Source: Falciphora oryzae (Eukaryota; Ascomycota; Sordariomycetes; Magnaporthales; Magnaporthaceae). From it: a stretch of DNA of 64,000 nucleotides. Location: contig JNVV01000006.1 in NCBI GenBank assembly GCA_000733355.1, positions 813,803 through 877,802 on the forward strand, given 5' to 3'. Of the stretch, positions 47,372 through 58,477 are shown in pieces; positions within the stretch are counted from its first letter, which is position 1; each line of letters starts with the position of its first letter. A model generated the notes under the pieces. It searched no databases, was not told the origin of the DNA, and worked only from the letters and a program-made list of their open reading frames with translations. Both the position numbers and the translations under genes were made by a program.

Positions 47372-48447
47372 TCACATCGTGACTCGAGTTAGCGCTCTAC
47401 CCTTCTCCAAGCAAGTAAATAGCTCGGCGAGGGGGTGGTCAGAGGGATCACAGAAAAGGGGATGACAAACCGCAGCTTGCCGTGGCTCGATAAACAGAGC
47501 AGTGGCGTCGGCCAGGACGATGGGGGTCTCGCCCTCGCCGACCAGCGTCTCGATGCGGCCCTCGACCCAGGCCTTGCGGCCCTCGACCTTTGTGGTGGTG
47601 CAGCGGAGGATGATGTAGGAGCCCGCCGGGGTCGGGGCGCGGTAGTTGATGCTGAGGCTGGCCGTCATGCCGATCTTGTTTGGCAGCGCGGGCATGCAGC
47701 AGCGCGCCAGCCCTTCGTCCAGCATCGTGGCCAGGTAGCCGCCGTGCACGATGCCCGGGTGCCCGCACAGGTCCTCGCCTAGGTGCGCCACCTGGTAGTA
47801 CGACCTGCCGCCCTCCTCGGTCCAGTCGAACGGCGGCACCGTGACCCTCCCGGGCCCCATCAGCGTGCCGGCCGTCAGGCTGTGTGCCCGGTACGCCGTG
47901 GGGATCTTGAGGTGCGGCCGCGACTCGGTCAGCTCGGGCCGCGCGCGCAGCCCCGCCACCGTCGGGTGCGCGTTGATGTGGTCCTCGACCGCCTGCGCCT
48001 CGGCGTCGGGCGGCGTGTAGGCCCGCAGCGTCTCCCCGTTGGTCGCCGGGTTGACCAGCTCCTGCACCGCCTCGTGCGCCGTCGCCACGGCCATTGCGTA
48101 TCCCACAAACGTGAAGACGAGCCCGCGTCCGACCAGAGACAGGATGCGCCTCGGAAGCGACCGTGCTGGAGCGGGGCCTGTGTGCAGACGCTTCCGTGTT
48201 AGCCCGTCCGTCCGTCCGTCCGTGTCTGGCCGGAGAGCGGAAGGGAAGAGGGGCAGCGTCAGAGGCTACCAGGCTGATGCCTACCTGCTGTACTTCCTGC
48301 GCTGCCGGTGGAGAGTCTAGAAAGCTGACCGTGCCTTGTCCGCCAGAGAGGCTGTACGAGCTGTCTGTAGCTGTGGGAGGAATGCCGGGGCCTGAGAAGA
48401 TGTGATAATGAGGAGGGGGCAGCACCGAGTCTGAGAGGGCCCGCCAT
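47372..48447 (-). CDS. 4HBT/hotdog-fold thioesterase, probably mitochondrial
   Basis: Exons 48447-48285 and 48177-47372 (107-bp intron, GTAGGC donor, CTAAC branch, phase 1) give 322 residues. The first 60 residues are rich in Arg, Ser and Leu without acidic residues (LSHLLRPRHSSHSYRQL), as in mitochondrial presequences. A hydrophobic stretch follows (RILSLVGRGLVFTFVGYAMAVA), perhaps an inner-membrane anchor. The C-terminal domain has the hotdog motif HPGIVHGGYLATMLDEGLARC, then TASLSINYRAPTPAG and KVEGRKAWVEGRIETL, matching the PaaI/THEM4-like thioesterases that hydrolyse acyl-CoA. The substrate is unknown. Near the 3' end an in-frame 66-nt segment from about 47460 down (GTTTGT donor, CTGAC, TTGGAG) could be an intron; removing it would shorten the protein by 22 residues without a frame change. 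Confidence 0.87.
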
Positions 48448-49278
48448 TTTGTTGAGCACAGCGGCGGCAGCAGTCGCTTTGTATATGCAGGTAACCCTTT
48501 TTTTTTTTTCGGATATCTCCCAGGTATTATGCCAGGTTACCCACTCCCGAGGACAGGGGGGACAAGTATAGCCTTGTGCTGGGCTGGACCGGCGGTGTAA
48601 GAATCCAAGCCTTCACTCCCCCCGTAGAAAAGACGCGTCCGGGCTTCAGGGGCGGTTCCTAAAAAGGCGATGCCGCGGTGGGTGGGACGGCGCTGCGATC
48701 CGAATGGAACTGATGCGATCCACACAACCCGCCTACGTGCCAACCTACGGGCTCTTCTTGGAGGTTGAGCTACCTGAGATGAGCAAGGAGCCGAGGCATG
48801 CGGCTGCAGACGATCCAATCGTTGGCGCAACCTGACAGGCTGCTAAGGTCGATGGGCTGTAGGCCGAGGATGCGTTACCCCTGAGTGCTGACGCAAATTG
48901 ATTCTTTGTTGGGAGCTTGAGGCTCAAAAGAGAACGAGCCTCGGCACAACTGTGTGGGGCTGTGGGGTCTCTGGTCGATGCTGCCCAGCTCTGTGCGCAG
49001 TGCATGAAGCGTGCAGCCTTTGTTATCTTTCGGAGCCCCGGAGTGTTCGACCAAGGCCGCTGGAGATACCGAGTGTGCACTAGTGCGCATGCTTTGAAGG
49101 TGAAAGTAACTTGACTAATTGCCCATCCAACATCTTTACCATGAAAATATAAAGGGCTGAACGGCCAGCGGCGCTCAGCACGTGGGCCGAGGCGTGGTTC
49201 CCGGCAGCTACAATCGCGACGATCCAAGGCCCTTCCCGTTATTCCAGTCGATTCTCTCGATCCCCCCTCTCCTATTCT
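48448..49278. other. Intergenic region upstream of the thioesterase gene
   Basis: Promoter of the thioesterase gene and 3' flank of the next minus-strand gene. A short T run (48500-48510) is present. No coding region is supported. Confidence 0.55.
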
Positions 49279-49863
49279 TCAATTGTCAAACCACTCCAGG
49301 GGGTCCTTATCAGTGAAGATGGCCCGGAACGTTTTGCCGCCGCCCTCCTCCTCCTTCTCCTCGGTGTGGAACGAGTGGAACTTTGCCGGGTCGTCGGGGC
49401 CCGTCGAGAAGAGCCGGAACTGGATGTAGGCCGGGCCGTCGGCGGCCATTGATGGGATCCGGGCCTTGCCGAAGAGGTGGATGCCGTACGCCGACGCCGC
49501 CACCCGCACCTCCGTGAAGTTTTCGACCGCGAAGGCCGCCGCCAGTTCCTTGTCGCTCAAGTCGCGCACCGCCGCGAAGTACTCGGGCTCGTGCTCTGGT
49601 AGCGAGTGCTGCTCAGTTTGGTGCCCTGGCTCGACCAGAACGAAAGGTAAACACTGTGGGTGGTCTTACTGTCGTGGTTGTGACGGAGCTTGATCAGCTC
49701 GTGCTTCAACTCACTTTCGAGCTCTTCAAAAACCTTGAGCGACTCCTGCTTGGGAGAATGGGGCTCGCCCAAATGTACAGTCTCGGCAGTGGCCTGCACA
49801 CCGGGCCAGGTCAGTGCTTCATTTGCGTATAGTAGCCCGTCGTGCTGGCTGTCAACCTACCAT
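49279..49863 (-). CDS. Small protein of unknown function with ATG-only first exon
   Basis: Exons 49863-49861 (the start codon alone), 49793-49670 and 49595-49279 give 147 residues. The first intron (67 bp) begins GTAGGT directly after ATG and carries a CTGAC branch point before CAG; the second is 74 bp with GTAAGA. The joined N-terminus reads MATAETVHLGEPHSPKQESL. A helical part (FEELESELKHELIKLRHNHD, EPEYFAAVRDLSDKELAAAF) precedes a beta-rich part (FTEVRVAASAYGIHLFGKAR, GPAYIQFRLFS) and an acidic, Glu/Gly-rich loop before KTFRAIFTDKDPLEWFDN. There is no signal peptide, membrane helix or metal motif. I do not recognise the family. An alternative start inside exon 2 is not available because the first in-frame ATG there is absent. 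Confidence 0.78.
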
Positions 49864-50683
49864 TATGGGCGCTGGAGGAGCTTGACGCAAGAAAGGCTGG
49901 GGCGTTTCTTTTACGTGCTAAGAGCGTAGGTGTAGCAATAGGTAGCATGCAATATGGTGCGTTGGCTTTGTTGATTGTTATGTCTCGGTTGTATTCTCGC
50001 AAATGTACTCCAGACAATTCAGTTGCTGAGAGGGGCGGACGGCGCATGGATTGGTTAGGGGTGGGAATGGGGTCAGCGGCACACTAGAATAAATAGCCGG
50101 CTCCTCCCTTCGGGTAACTTGGCAAGCATCATGTCATCTCGTTCAAGGCATGTACGACCCTTGCCGGCCTGGTTCTCCAATGACATATCCAGTGACGCGT
50201 GGGAGCACATGGAATGCGGGGGTGTATCGCCACTGGGAAAATTTCCCATTGGCCATTTCCCCTCGCGTTCTCGGATGGCGTGCCACATGGTGGGTTTTAC
50301 AGCTGGGTGTGCAGTGGTGTGTCGCCTCCTTTGCTGGTTCATGTGCTGTTTCATCTCCTCTTGAGGGGCCGTATCGATGCATGTTGGGTTTGGTACCTTG
50401 AGAGCCCGATAAAAGGGGGCCGGGCTTACGTGGGTGGGTGACATCATTAATTGTGCTGGTCTGGCAGTGGGCCAGGCAATGGACCATCCAAAGCGCAGCT
50501 TGAACCCATCTAAATAGAGGTATCCAGACGGGATACGGACACCATACTCTGTATAATTCAGGACCGAAGCTGATTCTATCAAGACAAACGCGTGCCTGGT
50601 AAATGCATCTCGCTGTCTTGCTGTCAATTTGGCTTGGGTGAGGGGTCATGCCGCCTCTCAATGTATGAGGGTCAACATGGACC
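49864..50683. other. Intergenic region between tandem minus-strand genes
   Basis: Promoter of the small gene and 3' flank of MAK21. Overlapping short frames on both strands without conserved content. Confidence 0.5.
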
Positions 50684-53600
50684 TCAGAAGCCATCCTCCT
50701 CCTGAGCCAGCATGGCCGCATAATCCTCAGCCGAGGCAAACGTCGGCATGGCCTTGAGCTCCTTCTTGCGCATCCTGCTTTTCTTGTTGCGCTCCCGCTT
50801 GGCCTGAGCAACCGGGTCGAGAGGCACATCGTCGTCTTCTGCGGCCTCTTTCTTGCCTGCCTCCTCTTCCGAGTCGCTGAAGTCGTTGAACTCAACGCCC
50901 CCGTCAGACCCTTCGTCTAGGAACTCTAGACCCGCGCCGCCCTCATCGTCGCTGTCGTCATCGTCATCGTCATCTCCGCTGTCGCTCATGTTTAGTAGCG
51001 ACGCCAGATCCGAGTCGCCGTCGCTGAAGCCCATGTCCGCGTCGCCGTCGTCGTCGCCTTGGATGTCGGGACGGGAGTCCACCAGAGCCTGCCAGATCTC
51101 GTCTTCCGCCTCGCCCTCACCTGCCTCTTCGTCGCCTGCTTCTTCTTCGGCCCTCTTTTGCTCGCGCTTGGCCGCTCTCGACTGTTGACCCGACTTGCCG
51201 ACCTGCGTAAAGTACTCGTGGAAGAACACGTCCTCTGGAGCGACGTCCTGGGGCTTGAGCTTCCAGAACGCCTCCGAGTTGAGTGTTGAGGGTGTCTTCG
51301 TAGCGCCCTTGCCCGACGTAACCGCGCTGGCTGCCGCTCCAGAAGCCATGACTGGCTGCATGATGGACCCGCCCCGCTTCGTCTCTGTCGCCTTGGCGTT
51401 GCGGTACACGAACTTATCCAGGAACTGGATCAAGGTGTGATTCGCTAGCTCAGGCTTGGGAAGTGACTTTTGCCGAACAAGTAGGTTGTTGGCAAATACT
51501 ACAACCGAGGGGTGATAGTGGCTGAAGTACGGAACCTAATGTGCGTGTTAGTATTGAATATCTATCCCGCCTCCACATTCTTGGCGATAAGCGTACCAAT
51601 TCCCATAGACAGCTGCGGTGTGCGTTGCTGAACTCGGGATTTCGTTTCCTTGGATCATATGTCGTTGTGTTCTTCTTGACATCAACGTTTGCCGCCGGCT
51701 TGTCTTCATCCATGGCATCGGCATCTTTGTATACCTCTTCGCCGTCATCCTCGTTGTCTTCAGGATCAGTGAGCAAGGTCTTGAGGTCTGGGAACGTCCC
51801 TTCAAGCTCGGCAACAAGATACAGAATCCCGCAGATGAAAGACGGCTGGTGCAGGTTCACAACCTGCAGCATCCGCTTCACGAACGCCTTGACCCTGCGC
51901 ACATCCACATCGTCCTTGAGTGCCCTGTAGAGCAAGTTCAGATAAAGAGTTTGCTTCGAGGAAGTCATGAGACGTGGGTCCAGCAGCGATTCATAGAGTG
52001 TCCTGTAGAACCGGTCGACTGCCAAGTGCTTGGAGGCCGCAATTTGCTGGATTAGGATGAGCGCCTGGACGCTGGTGTTGAAATTCGACGAGTGAGTGAT
52101 GCGGAATAGTGTGTCGAGGTGAGTCTCAAGGCTGTGTGCATGTTCGTTGTTAGTCACACGGCCTAATAAAAAATGAGGAGAGGAACAAGGGTATGCTCAC
52201 GTCGATTCATTGGTCATAGCAAACGGTATCGCCCGGTTCACGCCGATGAGAACCGCTGACACCAACTTTTGAGCAACGTCCTGCTCGTTAGCTGTACTCT
52301 GCTCGCTGGGCTTCTTGTCCTTCTTCCCGCGTGGCTTCTTCTGCGGTGACTTGTTGTCGTCCCCCGCGTTGTTGTTCAGGTGGTCGAATATGCCGAGGCT
52401 ACCGGACCTCAGCAGAGACAGGAACATCTCAAAGTAGATCCGGACAAGATTGTCCGCGATTTCAGGCTCCTTGGTGCTGAGGATGGTTTGGTTCAATGTG
52501 TTGATGGCGTGGTATTTGGTCCGTAGGTTCTGACCCGGCCGAAGCAAAACCTCATGCTCGATGGACCGGATGACAATAGGTTTCATCCCCGGATGTGTGT
52601 TGACAAGCTGCTGTAGCAGATACGAGGCTCTGGATGCAATCTTGCCTTCACGGTCGCTGAGCTTGCTGACGAGCAGTCGCATCAGGTTTGCCTCCTGTTC
52701 AGGCTTATCCCTGAGAAGTCCAAAGATGAAGTCGAGGGTCCTTGAGCGTGAGTAGTCGATCTCGTCGCCCGACCAGACCTCGAGCAGTTGGAGAAGCTTG
52801 AAGAATGCAGACTTTAGCCAATCCTCATAGATCCACATGATCAGATGCGCCTTGGTGAGCCCTCCAGGAAGGGCCTGGCCCTCCTTCCACGAAACAACCG
52901 ACTTTTGCTGAAGAGAGCCCAGCAGGCCGGGTTGGCTGTTGAAGGGGCGCAGGCGCCTGTCGCTCGGGAGGACCACGCCGTTGCCCAGAAGATCGACGAG
53001 TGCACCAAGAGCCGCAATAGCCTGGCTCCGGCTTTTCTTGCCCGCCATGGTGAGAAGACTCTCGAGTGCCTTGATGTTGTGCACAGGCGACTCCTGAACA
53101 GCCAGTGTTAGTGCCGAGATCTTGTCGGACAGTGTTCCGGACGCCATGATGGTCGTCATAAACTTGTGTGACGACGAGGAGGACGTTGCGGAGCTGTAGG
53201 CTGCCGCGTCCTGGTCGAGAAGGGATTGGGCATAGGCCTTGAGGCTGGCGATGGCGGACTCGAACTTGGCGACCTCATCGGTCAAAGGAGCGGGGAGATC
53301 CTCTCGAGTCGCGGCGTGCCAGTCTGGACGGGGCTCGATCACCTGCGGTTCTCATCAGCATCATAAGACATGTCTGTGTGCAAATCCGGGCGGCTTACTG
53401 ACCAACTTCCCGGCCCATTGGCGGTCTTTGGACTTCTCTGCTGGCGCGCTCGGCTCCCTGGCCGCCGCTGGCGGAGCTGGGGCTGAGGCCGGGGCCGGGA
53501 CTTTTGGCGCGGATGTAGGTGCAGACTCGTTGGCCTCGTCCTCGCCCGCAGACTCTTCTTCCGACTCCGAGTCCGATTGGTCCGGCCGGCCGCCCTCAGC

Positions 53601-54071
53601 CTCCCCCTCCTCTTCGTCACTCTCGTCCTCTAGGTTGTCCCGCACGCTTTCAAAACCCAGGCCCGAGGCAAACTTCGCCAGCTCGCTCTTGAACGCGTCG
53701 TCCAACTCCCGCTCGACTGGTTTTCCAGCGCCCTCCTCGGCGTCCGAGTCTATGCCAACGACGAGCTCCAGGTCGTCCTCGTCGCCACCCAAAGCCTTGA
53801 TATCTTCCAACAGCAGGGCATTTTTGTCCTTTGCGTCCTTACTCTCGCCGCCGCTCTTCTTTCCGTTCTCGGCGGCGGGTTGTCGCTTGTTCGGTTTCGC
53901 GCGCTTGTCATCGTCGTCCTGCCTCTTGCGCTTTCCTGGCCGCGCCCTATCCTCGGATTTTGACAGAGCCTTGTCAATCTTGGACGTGAGCTGGGATAGC
54001 GCATTCTCGTCCAGCGAGGGTCTTGCAGCTTGGCCCTTCTTCTGGGACTTGGCCTTGTTTGAGCCGGCCAT
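50684..54071 (-). CDS. MAK21: 60S ribosome-biogenesis factor Mak21/Noc1 (CBF/Mak21 family)
   Basis: Four exons: 54071-53403, 53342-52201, 52131-51597 and 51535-50684, giving 1065 residues. Introns of 60, 69 and 61 bp use GTCAGT, GTGAGC and GTACGC donors, with TGACTAAC or CTAAC branches in the last two. The N-terminal 220 residues are lysine-rich, then strongly acidic. Helical HEAT-like repeats follow (LQLLEVWSGDEIDYSRSRTL, ASRASYLLQQLVNTHPGMK, YHAINTLNQTILSTKEPEIA, VRIYFEMFLSLLRSGSLG). The CBF/Mak21 signature includes SVQALILIQQIAASKHLAVD and RFYRTLYESLLDPRL, LYLNLLYRALKDDVDVRRV, and VPYFSHYHPSVVVFANNLL. The C-terminal tail is acidic with a final basic NKKSRMRKKELKAMPTFASA. Mak21/Noc1 pairs with Noc2 in the nucleolus on early pre-60S particles. 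It diverges from the tRNA-synthetase gene. Confidence 0.96.
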
Positions 54072-54636
54072 ATTGGGCGACAAAGAGAATTGAAATTGCC
54101 CTTGGAAGTCTCGATGTTGTTTGGGCTCGGCGGTGCGCTTCGCGACATCGAGGCACTTCCAAACTTTTTTTTTTTTTTTTTTTTTTTGCCCCAGCACCAT
54201 GGATGTCAGAGGTGGGGTGCAAGAAGCTCCAGGGGTACGCATTCGAGACCCATAATCGCACTTTTTGACCAGGGACCCTTGCTCGTGAGAGACGACACGA
54301 ATGCTGCACTGTGCGGATGTCGGCCCAAGCTTCCTTGTGGCTGCCGCCTGCTGCTGTGCACACACATCAATTCAGTCTATCAAAGCCTGGGTCTGATTGG
54401 AGGCGCAAGCTCGCAAACCCCAGGAGAACCGTCTGGCCATCAAATCACAAACCACGTACAGGCAGCCTTTGTCTCGACCTCCTTCGCCTTGGAGGGCGCG
54501 GCCGGGCCGGCAATAAAACCCAATGCGAATGCGAAGACATGACTGGCACTCATCTTTGCCCCTCGAGTCTCGGTAGTCTAACTGCCGTTTAAATCAGGCT
54601 GAGCTTCCCAGCAAAGCTAACTGCCAGCCATTCGAA
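54072..54636. promoter_or_regulatory. Bidirectional promoter, MAK21 / mitochondrial prolyl-tRNA synthetase
   Basis: A 565-bp interval separates the start codons of two divergent translation-related genes. It contains a 22-nt T run (54166-54187), about 95 nt upstream of the MAK21 ATG. A nucleosome-excluding tract is typical of such promoters; shared control is inference. Confidence 0.55.
54166..54187 (+). repeat. Poly(dT) tract, 22 nt, in a bidirectional promoter
   Basis: Run of 22 T between MAK21 and the prolyl-tRNA synthetase gene. Confidence 0.9.
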
Positions 54637-57054
54637 ATGTTGGTGAGAACTCACCTGAGGCTGCGGAGCCCATCCGGCACCACGAGCCTCTTGGTATATC
54701 AAAGAGCATCAGTAAGTGCTAGTTGTTGCAATTAAGCTCTACAGCACAGGAAAAAGAAAGATGGAACGAAAAAGAAAGGGGAAAAGAACATGAAAGATAT
54801 TTTCGACTGACTGTCACCACCAAAGGCACGTGCCGTCCATCTTGACCACCGGGTCCGTCTGCAGAACAGCTATGTCCCACTAGGCGCTGTGACTGACAAA
54901 AATCGCAAGGCTGAGGAAGGTGCGGATGACTGTCTCTCGCTCGAATCGGGACATCCAAGATACCAGACCAGGTGTTAACACAGCCTTTTTAGATGGGCAC
55001 TCAAAGCTCATCCGTGCCGGCTTCCTCCGCCAGGTACGTGTAGATTGACTGGGTTTTATACATTCCGTTCCCGTTCGTCTTTAATCTGGTCTCTCTGCTC
55101 ACTGGACTCGACCAGGCGCATGCCGGCATCTTCCATCTCTTGCCGATGGGCTTCAGAGTGCAGGAGAAAATAAAGCGTCTTATTGACAAGCACATGCAAA
55201 GCATTGGTGAGCATGTTCTGTGCCCCAGGCCCAGCAGGCCCAGCAGGCCACTTTTGTCCGCACACGACTAATGCGTGCACTCAGGAGCTTCGAGAGTGTC
55301 CCTTTCTACCTTCTCCTCACCTAGCCTCTGGCGGAGGAGTGGACGCTATGACAAGATCGGTTCTGAGGTGTGTATGAAACGTGATATCCTAGCAGGGGGC
55401 ATTGATAGTATAGCTGACAGAGCTCTCCTAGCTGTTTCAACTACTGGACCGCAAAGATACCCCTTACCTGCTTTCTCCCACACACGAGGAGGAAATCACG
55501 AGCCTTGTTAGGCAGACTGTGGTCTCGTACAAAAGTCTTCCACTGCGGGTGTACCAAATCAGTATGCCAGCACATTTTTGTCATCTCGATCCCAGCACTC
55601 ACGCTTCATTGACTGACAATTTTGCAATAGCCCGCAAATATCGCGACGAATTCCGGCCGCGCAAAGGGCTCCTACGGTCTCGGGAGTTTATAATGAAAGA
55701 TTTGTACACCTTCGATGTCTCTGTCAAGAGCGCCCTGGCGACATATAATGAGGTCCGCGCCGCCTACGATAAACTGTTCTCCGAGCTGCGCCTCCCAGTA
55801 TTAGTCGCCGAGGCCAGCTCGGGAGACATTGGAGGCGACCTCAGTCACGAGTACCACCTGGCAACATCGCAAGGTGAAGACGATGTCATCAAGTGCAACA
55901 CCTGTGGCTACACTGCAAACTCTGAGGTCGCCGAGATTTCCTTGCCTATACGTCAGGACCCGGGGACTGCAAAGCCAACCTCTGCAGACGTTAAAGTGTG
56001 GCGCGGTATATCCAAGGATCGACTAACTCTCGTCAACGTCTGGTACTCGGGGCCTGCCCGTGATACGGAGAGTGTGAATATTCATGCTGTCAAACGCCTC
56101 GTTCCGGATATCGATACCGGCGTGGAGGATGCCACCAACAACTGGCGGACTGCCCTCAAATCGCCCAGCGAGATCGAAGGAGAACCGGCTGATGCTTACA
56201 CAGACTCGAGGCTATCTTTAAGGTTCGTCAACCTAGTCGATGGCAGCGTCTCCCATCTGAGCATTCGGGCCTTGGCCAAGGAAGAGCTAGCGCCAGTTGT
56301 TCTACCATTTGGCAAAGAAGTCGCCGCGGAACTGGATGTGCCTTTGCCTGAATTTATCTCCCACGACAACAATGGCGAGCAGCTTCACCTGCTGGCAATT
56401 CAAGACGGGGATCCGTGCCCAAAATGCGACTCGGGCGCTCTGAAGGTCGAGCAGGCCATAGAGCTGGGGCATACCTTCCATCTCGGCGACAGATACTCGG
56501 AGCCAATGGGCGCCTCCATCAATGTTCCATCGTCAAAGATCGACCAGGACGAACAAGGGGCTACACCGGGCGCGGTGGCGGACTCTACCGCCAGAGGATC
56601 GGGGGAGCAGGAGATCAAGGTGCACATGCAGATGGGCTGCCACGGCATCGGGGTTTCGAGGATCATGGGCGCCGTGGCAGATCACCTGGCTGACGATAGG
56701 GGGCTCAACTGGCCCCGGGCCATCGCCCCGTACGAGGTGGCTGTCTTGACGCACAAGAACCTTGATGAGGAGGCGGTTCAGGTGTACGACATGTTGGCCA
56801 GAGGTGGCAGCGACCAGGACCCTTCCTCGCCGGCCAAGGCCCCGCTAGACCTACTCCTGGACGACCGCGACCGGAGCCTGCCATGGAAACTGAAGGATGC
56901 AGACTTGATGGGATACCCGGTCATTGTCGTGGTAGGTAACGAGTGGGGGAAAACACGCAGGTGCGAAGTCCAATGCCGCCAGCTCGGAGTGCAGGAGTTT
57001 GTGCCGGTGGACGAGCTTTACTCTAGGGTCAACGAGCTTCTCGGAAAGCTCTAA
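54637..57054 (+). CDS. Prolyl-tRNA synthetase, mitochondrial (bacterial type)
   Basis: Six exons: 54637-54711, 54920-55033, 55116-55206, 55285-55367, 55432-55561 and 55631-57054, giving about 638 residues. The first 25 residues (MLVRTHLRLRSPSGTTSLLV) look like a mitochondrial presequence. Class II ProRS blocks are DGHSKLIRAGFLRQ, AHAGIFHLLPMGFRVQEKI, GASRVSLSTFSSPSLWRRSG, SPTHEEEITSLVRQ, motif 2 as KYRDEFRPRKGLLRSREFIM and motif 3 as GCHGIGVSRIMGAVAD. An insertion of over 200 residues sits between motifs 2 and 3, with CNTCGY and CPKCDSG Cys pairs. The C-terminal anticodon-binding domain is near residues 540-638 (GYPVIVVVGNEW). The enzyme charges tRNA-Pro in mitochondria; yeast AIM10 is the likely counterpart. 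The acceptor at 54919 is the least certain splice site, because the residues between the presequence and DGHSKL lack the usual W-P-T-G motif. Confidence 0.9.
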
Positions 57055-58477
57055 GACAAAACCAGGGCTTGGAGCGTACAAAGGGGCCAGGCACGCATAT
57101 CGCATATGTGACATGTGCCTCTGTAAACATAGGTAGCTCGATATGTTGTACTCGCATAAAGGGGTAGCCAGCATTTATCGCGCAGGCCATCTCTTTTCAC
57201 TGATGTTGTCCATGAACAGAGGTGATAGGTATGCGAGAGATAGGTATCGGAGCAAAGAGGTTTAGCGAGGTGCCCAGCATCCATCTGTACGTCGTGACAA
57301 ATAGACAAAGATCGGTCATATTCTTGGCGGCGTCTACCGGAAGCCTCTCGTTCGCGATATCGTCCATCTACTAGGTGTCTTTGGTGCGAGATCGGCTACC
57401 GCATCAAGATGGTTCTCGAGCACGAGGCCAACGGCGCTGCCACGCGCAAGAGTGGGACACGGCCGTCTATGACTTTGGGTCTAGTTCCGGCTATCTACCT
57501 AGAAGTTCGGCAGACTTCGATCCAGCCATCGCGAGGTCGTCATCGTCACGCCCGACCCGGCCAAGACCACGGCCTCAAAAAAAAGAGGAAGGTCACCAAG
57601 GAGCGTGAGTATATGTGGACGGCGAGAGGGCTTTGAGATCTTTGACGTCTGAGAAGCAGGTGGAGCTACACCTGTTGTAGCTGCCCAGCCGTCGCATTGG
57701 CTGGCTGAGGCCAAGTTCACATTTCGAGGCAGGTACGTTCCCTACATTTTAGTATTCTAATACATCCGAACCCATGCTCCTTGGGCAGGGTACTTCCTTT
57801 CTTCAGTGCTGTGCCGGCTGGCGGAGTAAAGGGGCTGTTGAAGAAAAGATGAGGCGGCTCCTTCCTTTTTCGGAAGGAAACCGCCAGCAGGGCTATGTGC
57901 AAACCTGGCAGGTAGGATGTACTTACCAAAGTCCAGCCCAGGTGGCCCTTTGTTTGGCTGTCGGGTACGTACATGGCCGGGCCATTCCTTCCTTTACAAA
58001 AAGGGTCTGAAAGATTTTTACTAGGTGCAGGTAGCCAAAACAACTGTATTTATTTTTCCTTCCTCCCTCTTCTCCAGCTTCTCTCCCAGTCTGGCCCTCC
58101 ACCACGCATCGCCTTTTCTGTCTGGTGAGTTTGCGGACAAGTGACAGAACCAGATCCCGTTCCTTGCCAGCAGCTCGCTAGAATTTACTCACACTTTTTG
58201 AAACTATTTCAAGCACATCACACGCAAACGCCGTCTGGCTGCCAGCATTCTGGCAGACGATCAGCTATTCAGGTACATGGAACCGCCGTCGAGAGAGCCT
58301 TACCGCGCGCCTAGAGCTGCTTCCGCGTGAGGCGGGGACAGCAGTTGCCATGGCGCTTTCTAGTAGAAGCCTCTGCTAACCCTCGCTTGCCGCCGCTCCG
58401 GGCTGCGTGGCTGTGGCGATGCAAAGAGAAGCGGCAGTCATACCTGTCGTTGAGAAACGGCACCGAGACCCGGTGCA
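57055..58477. other. Intergenic region with short degenerate coding-like text
   Basis: About 1.4 kb. The stretch 57375-57610 has two overlapping 75-codon frames of coding-like composition, including LKKKRKVTKE, but no frame continues through recognisable splice sites. The rest is probable UTR and promoter. Confidence 0.45.
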
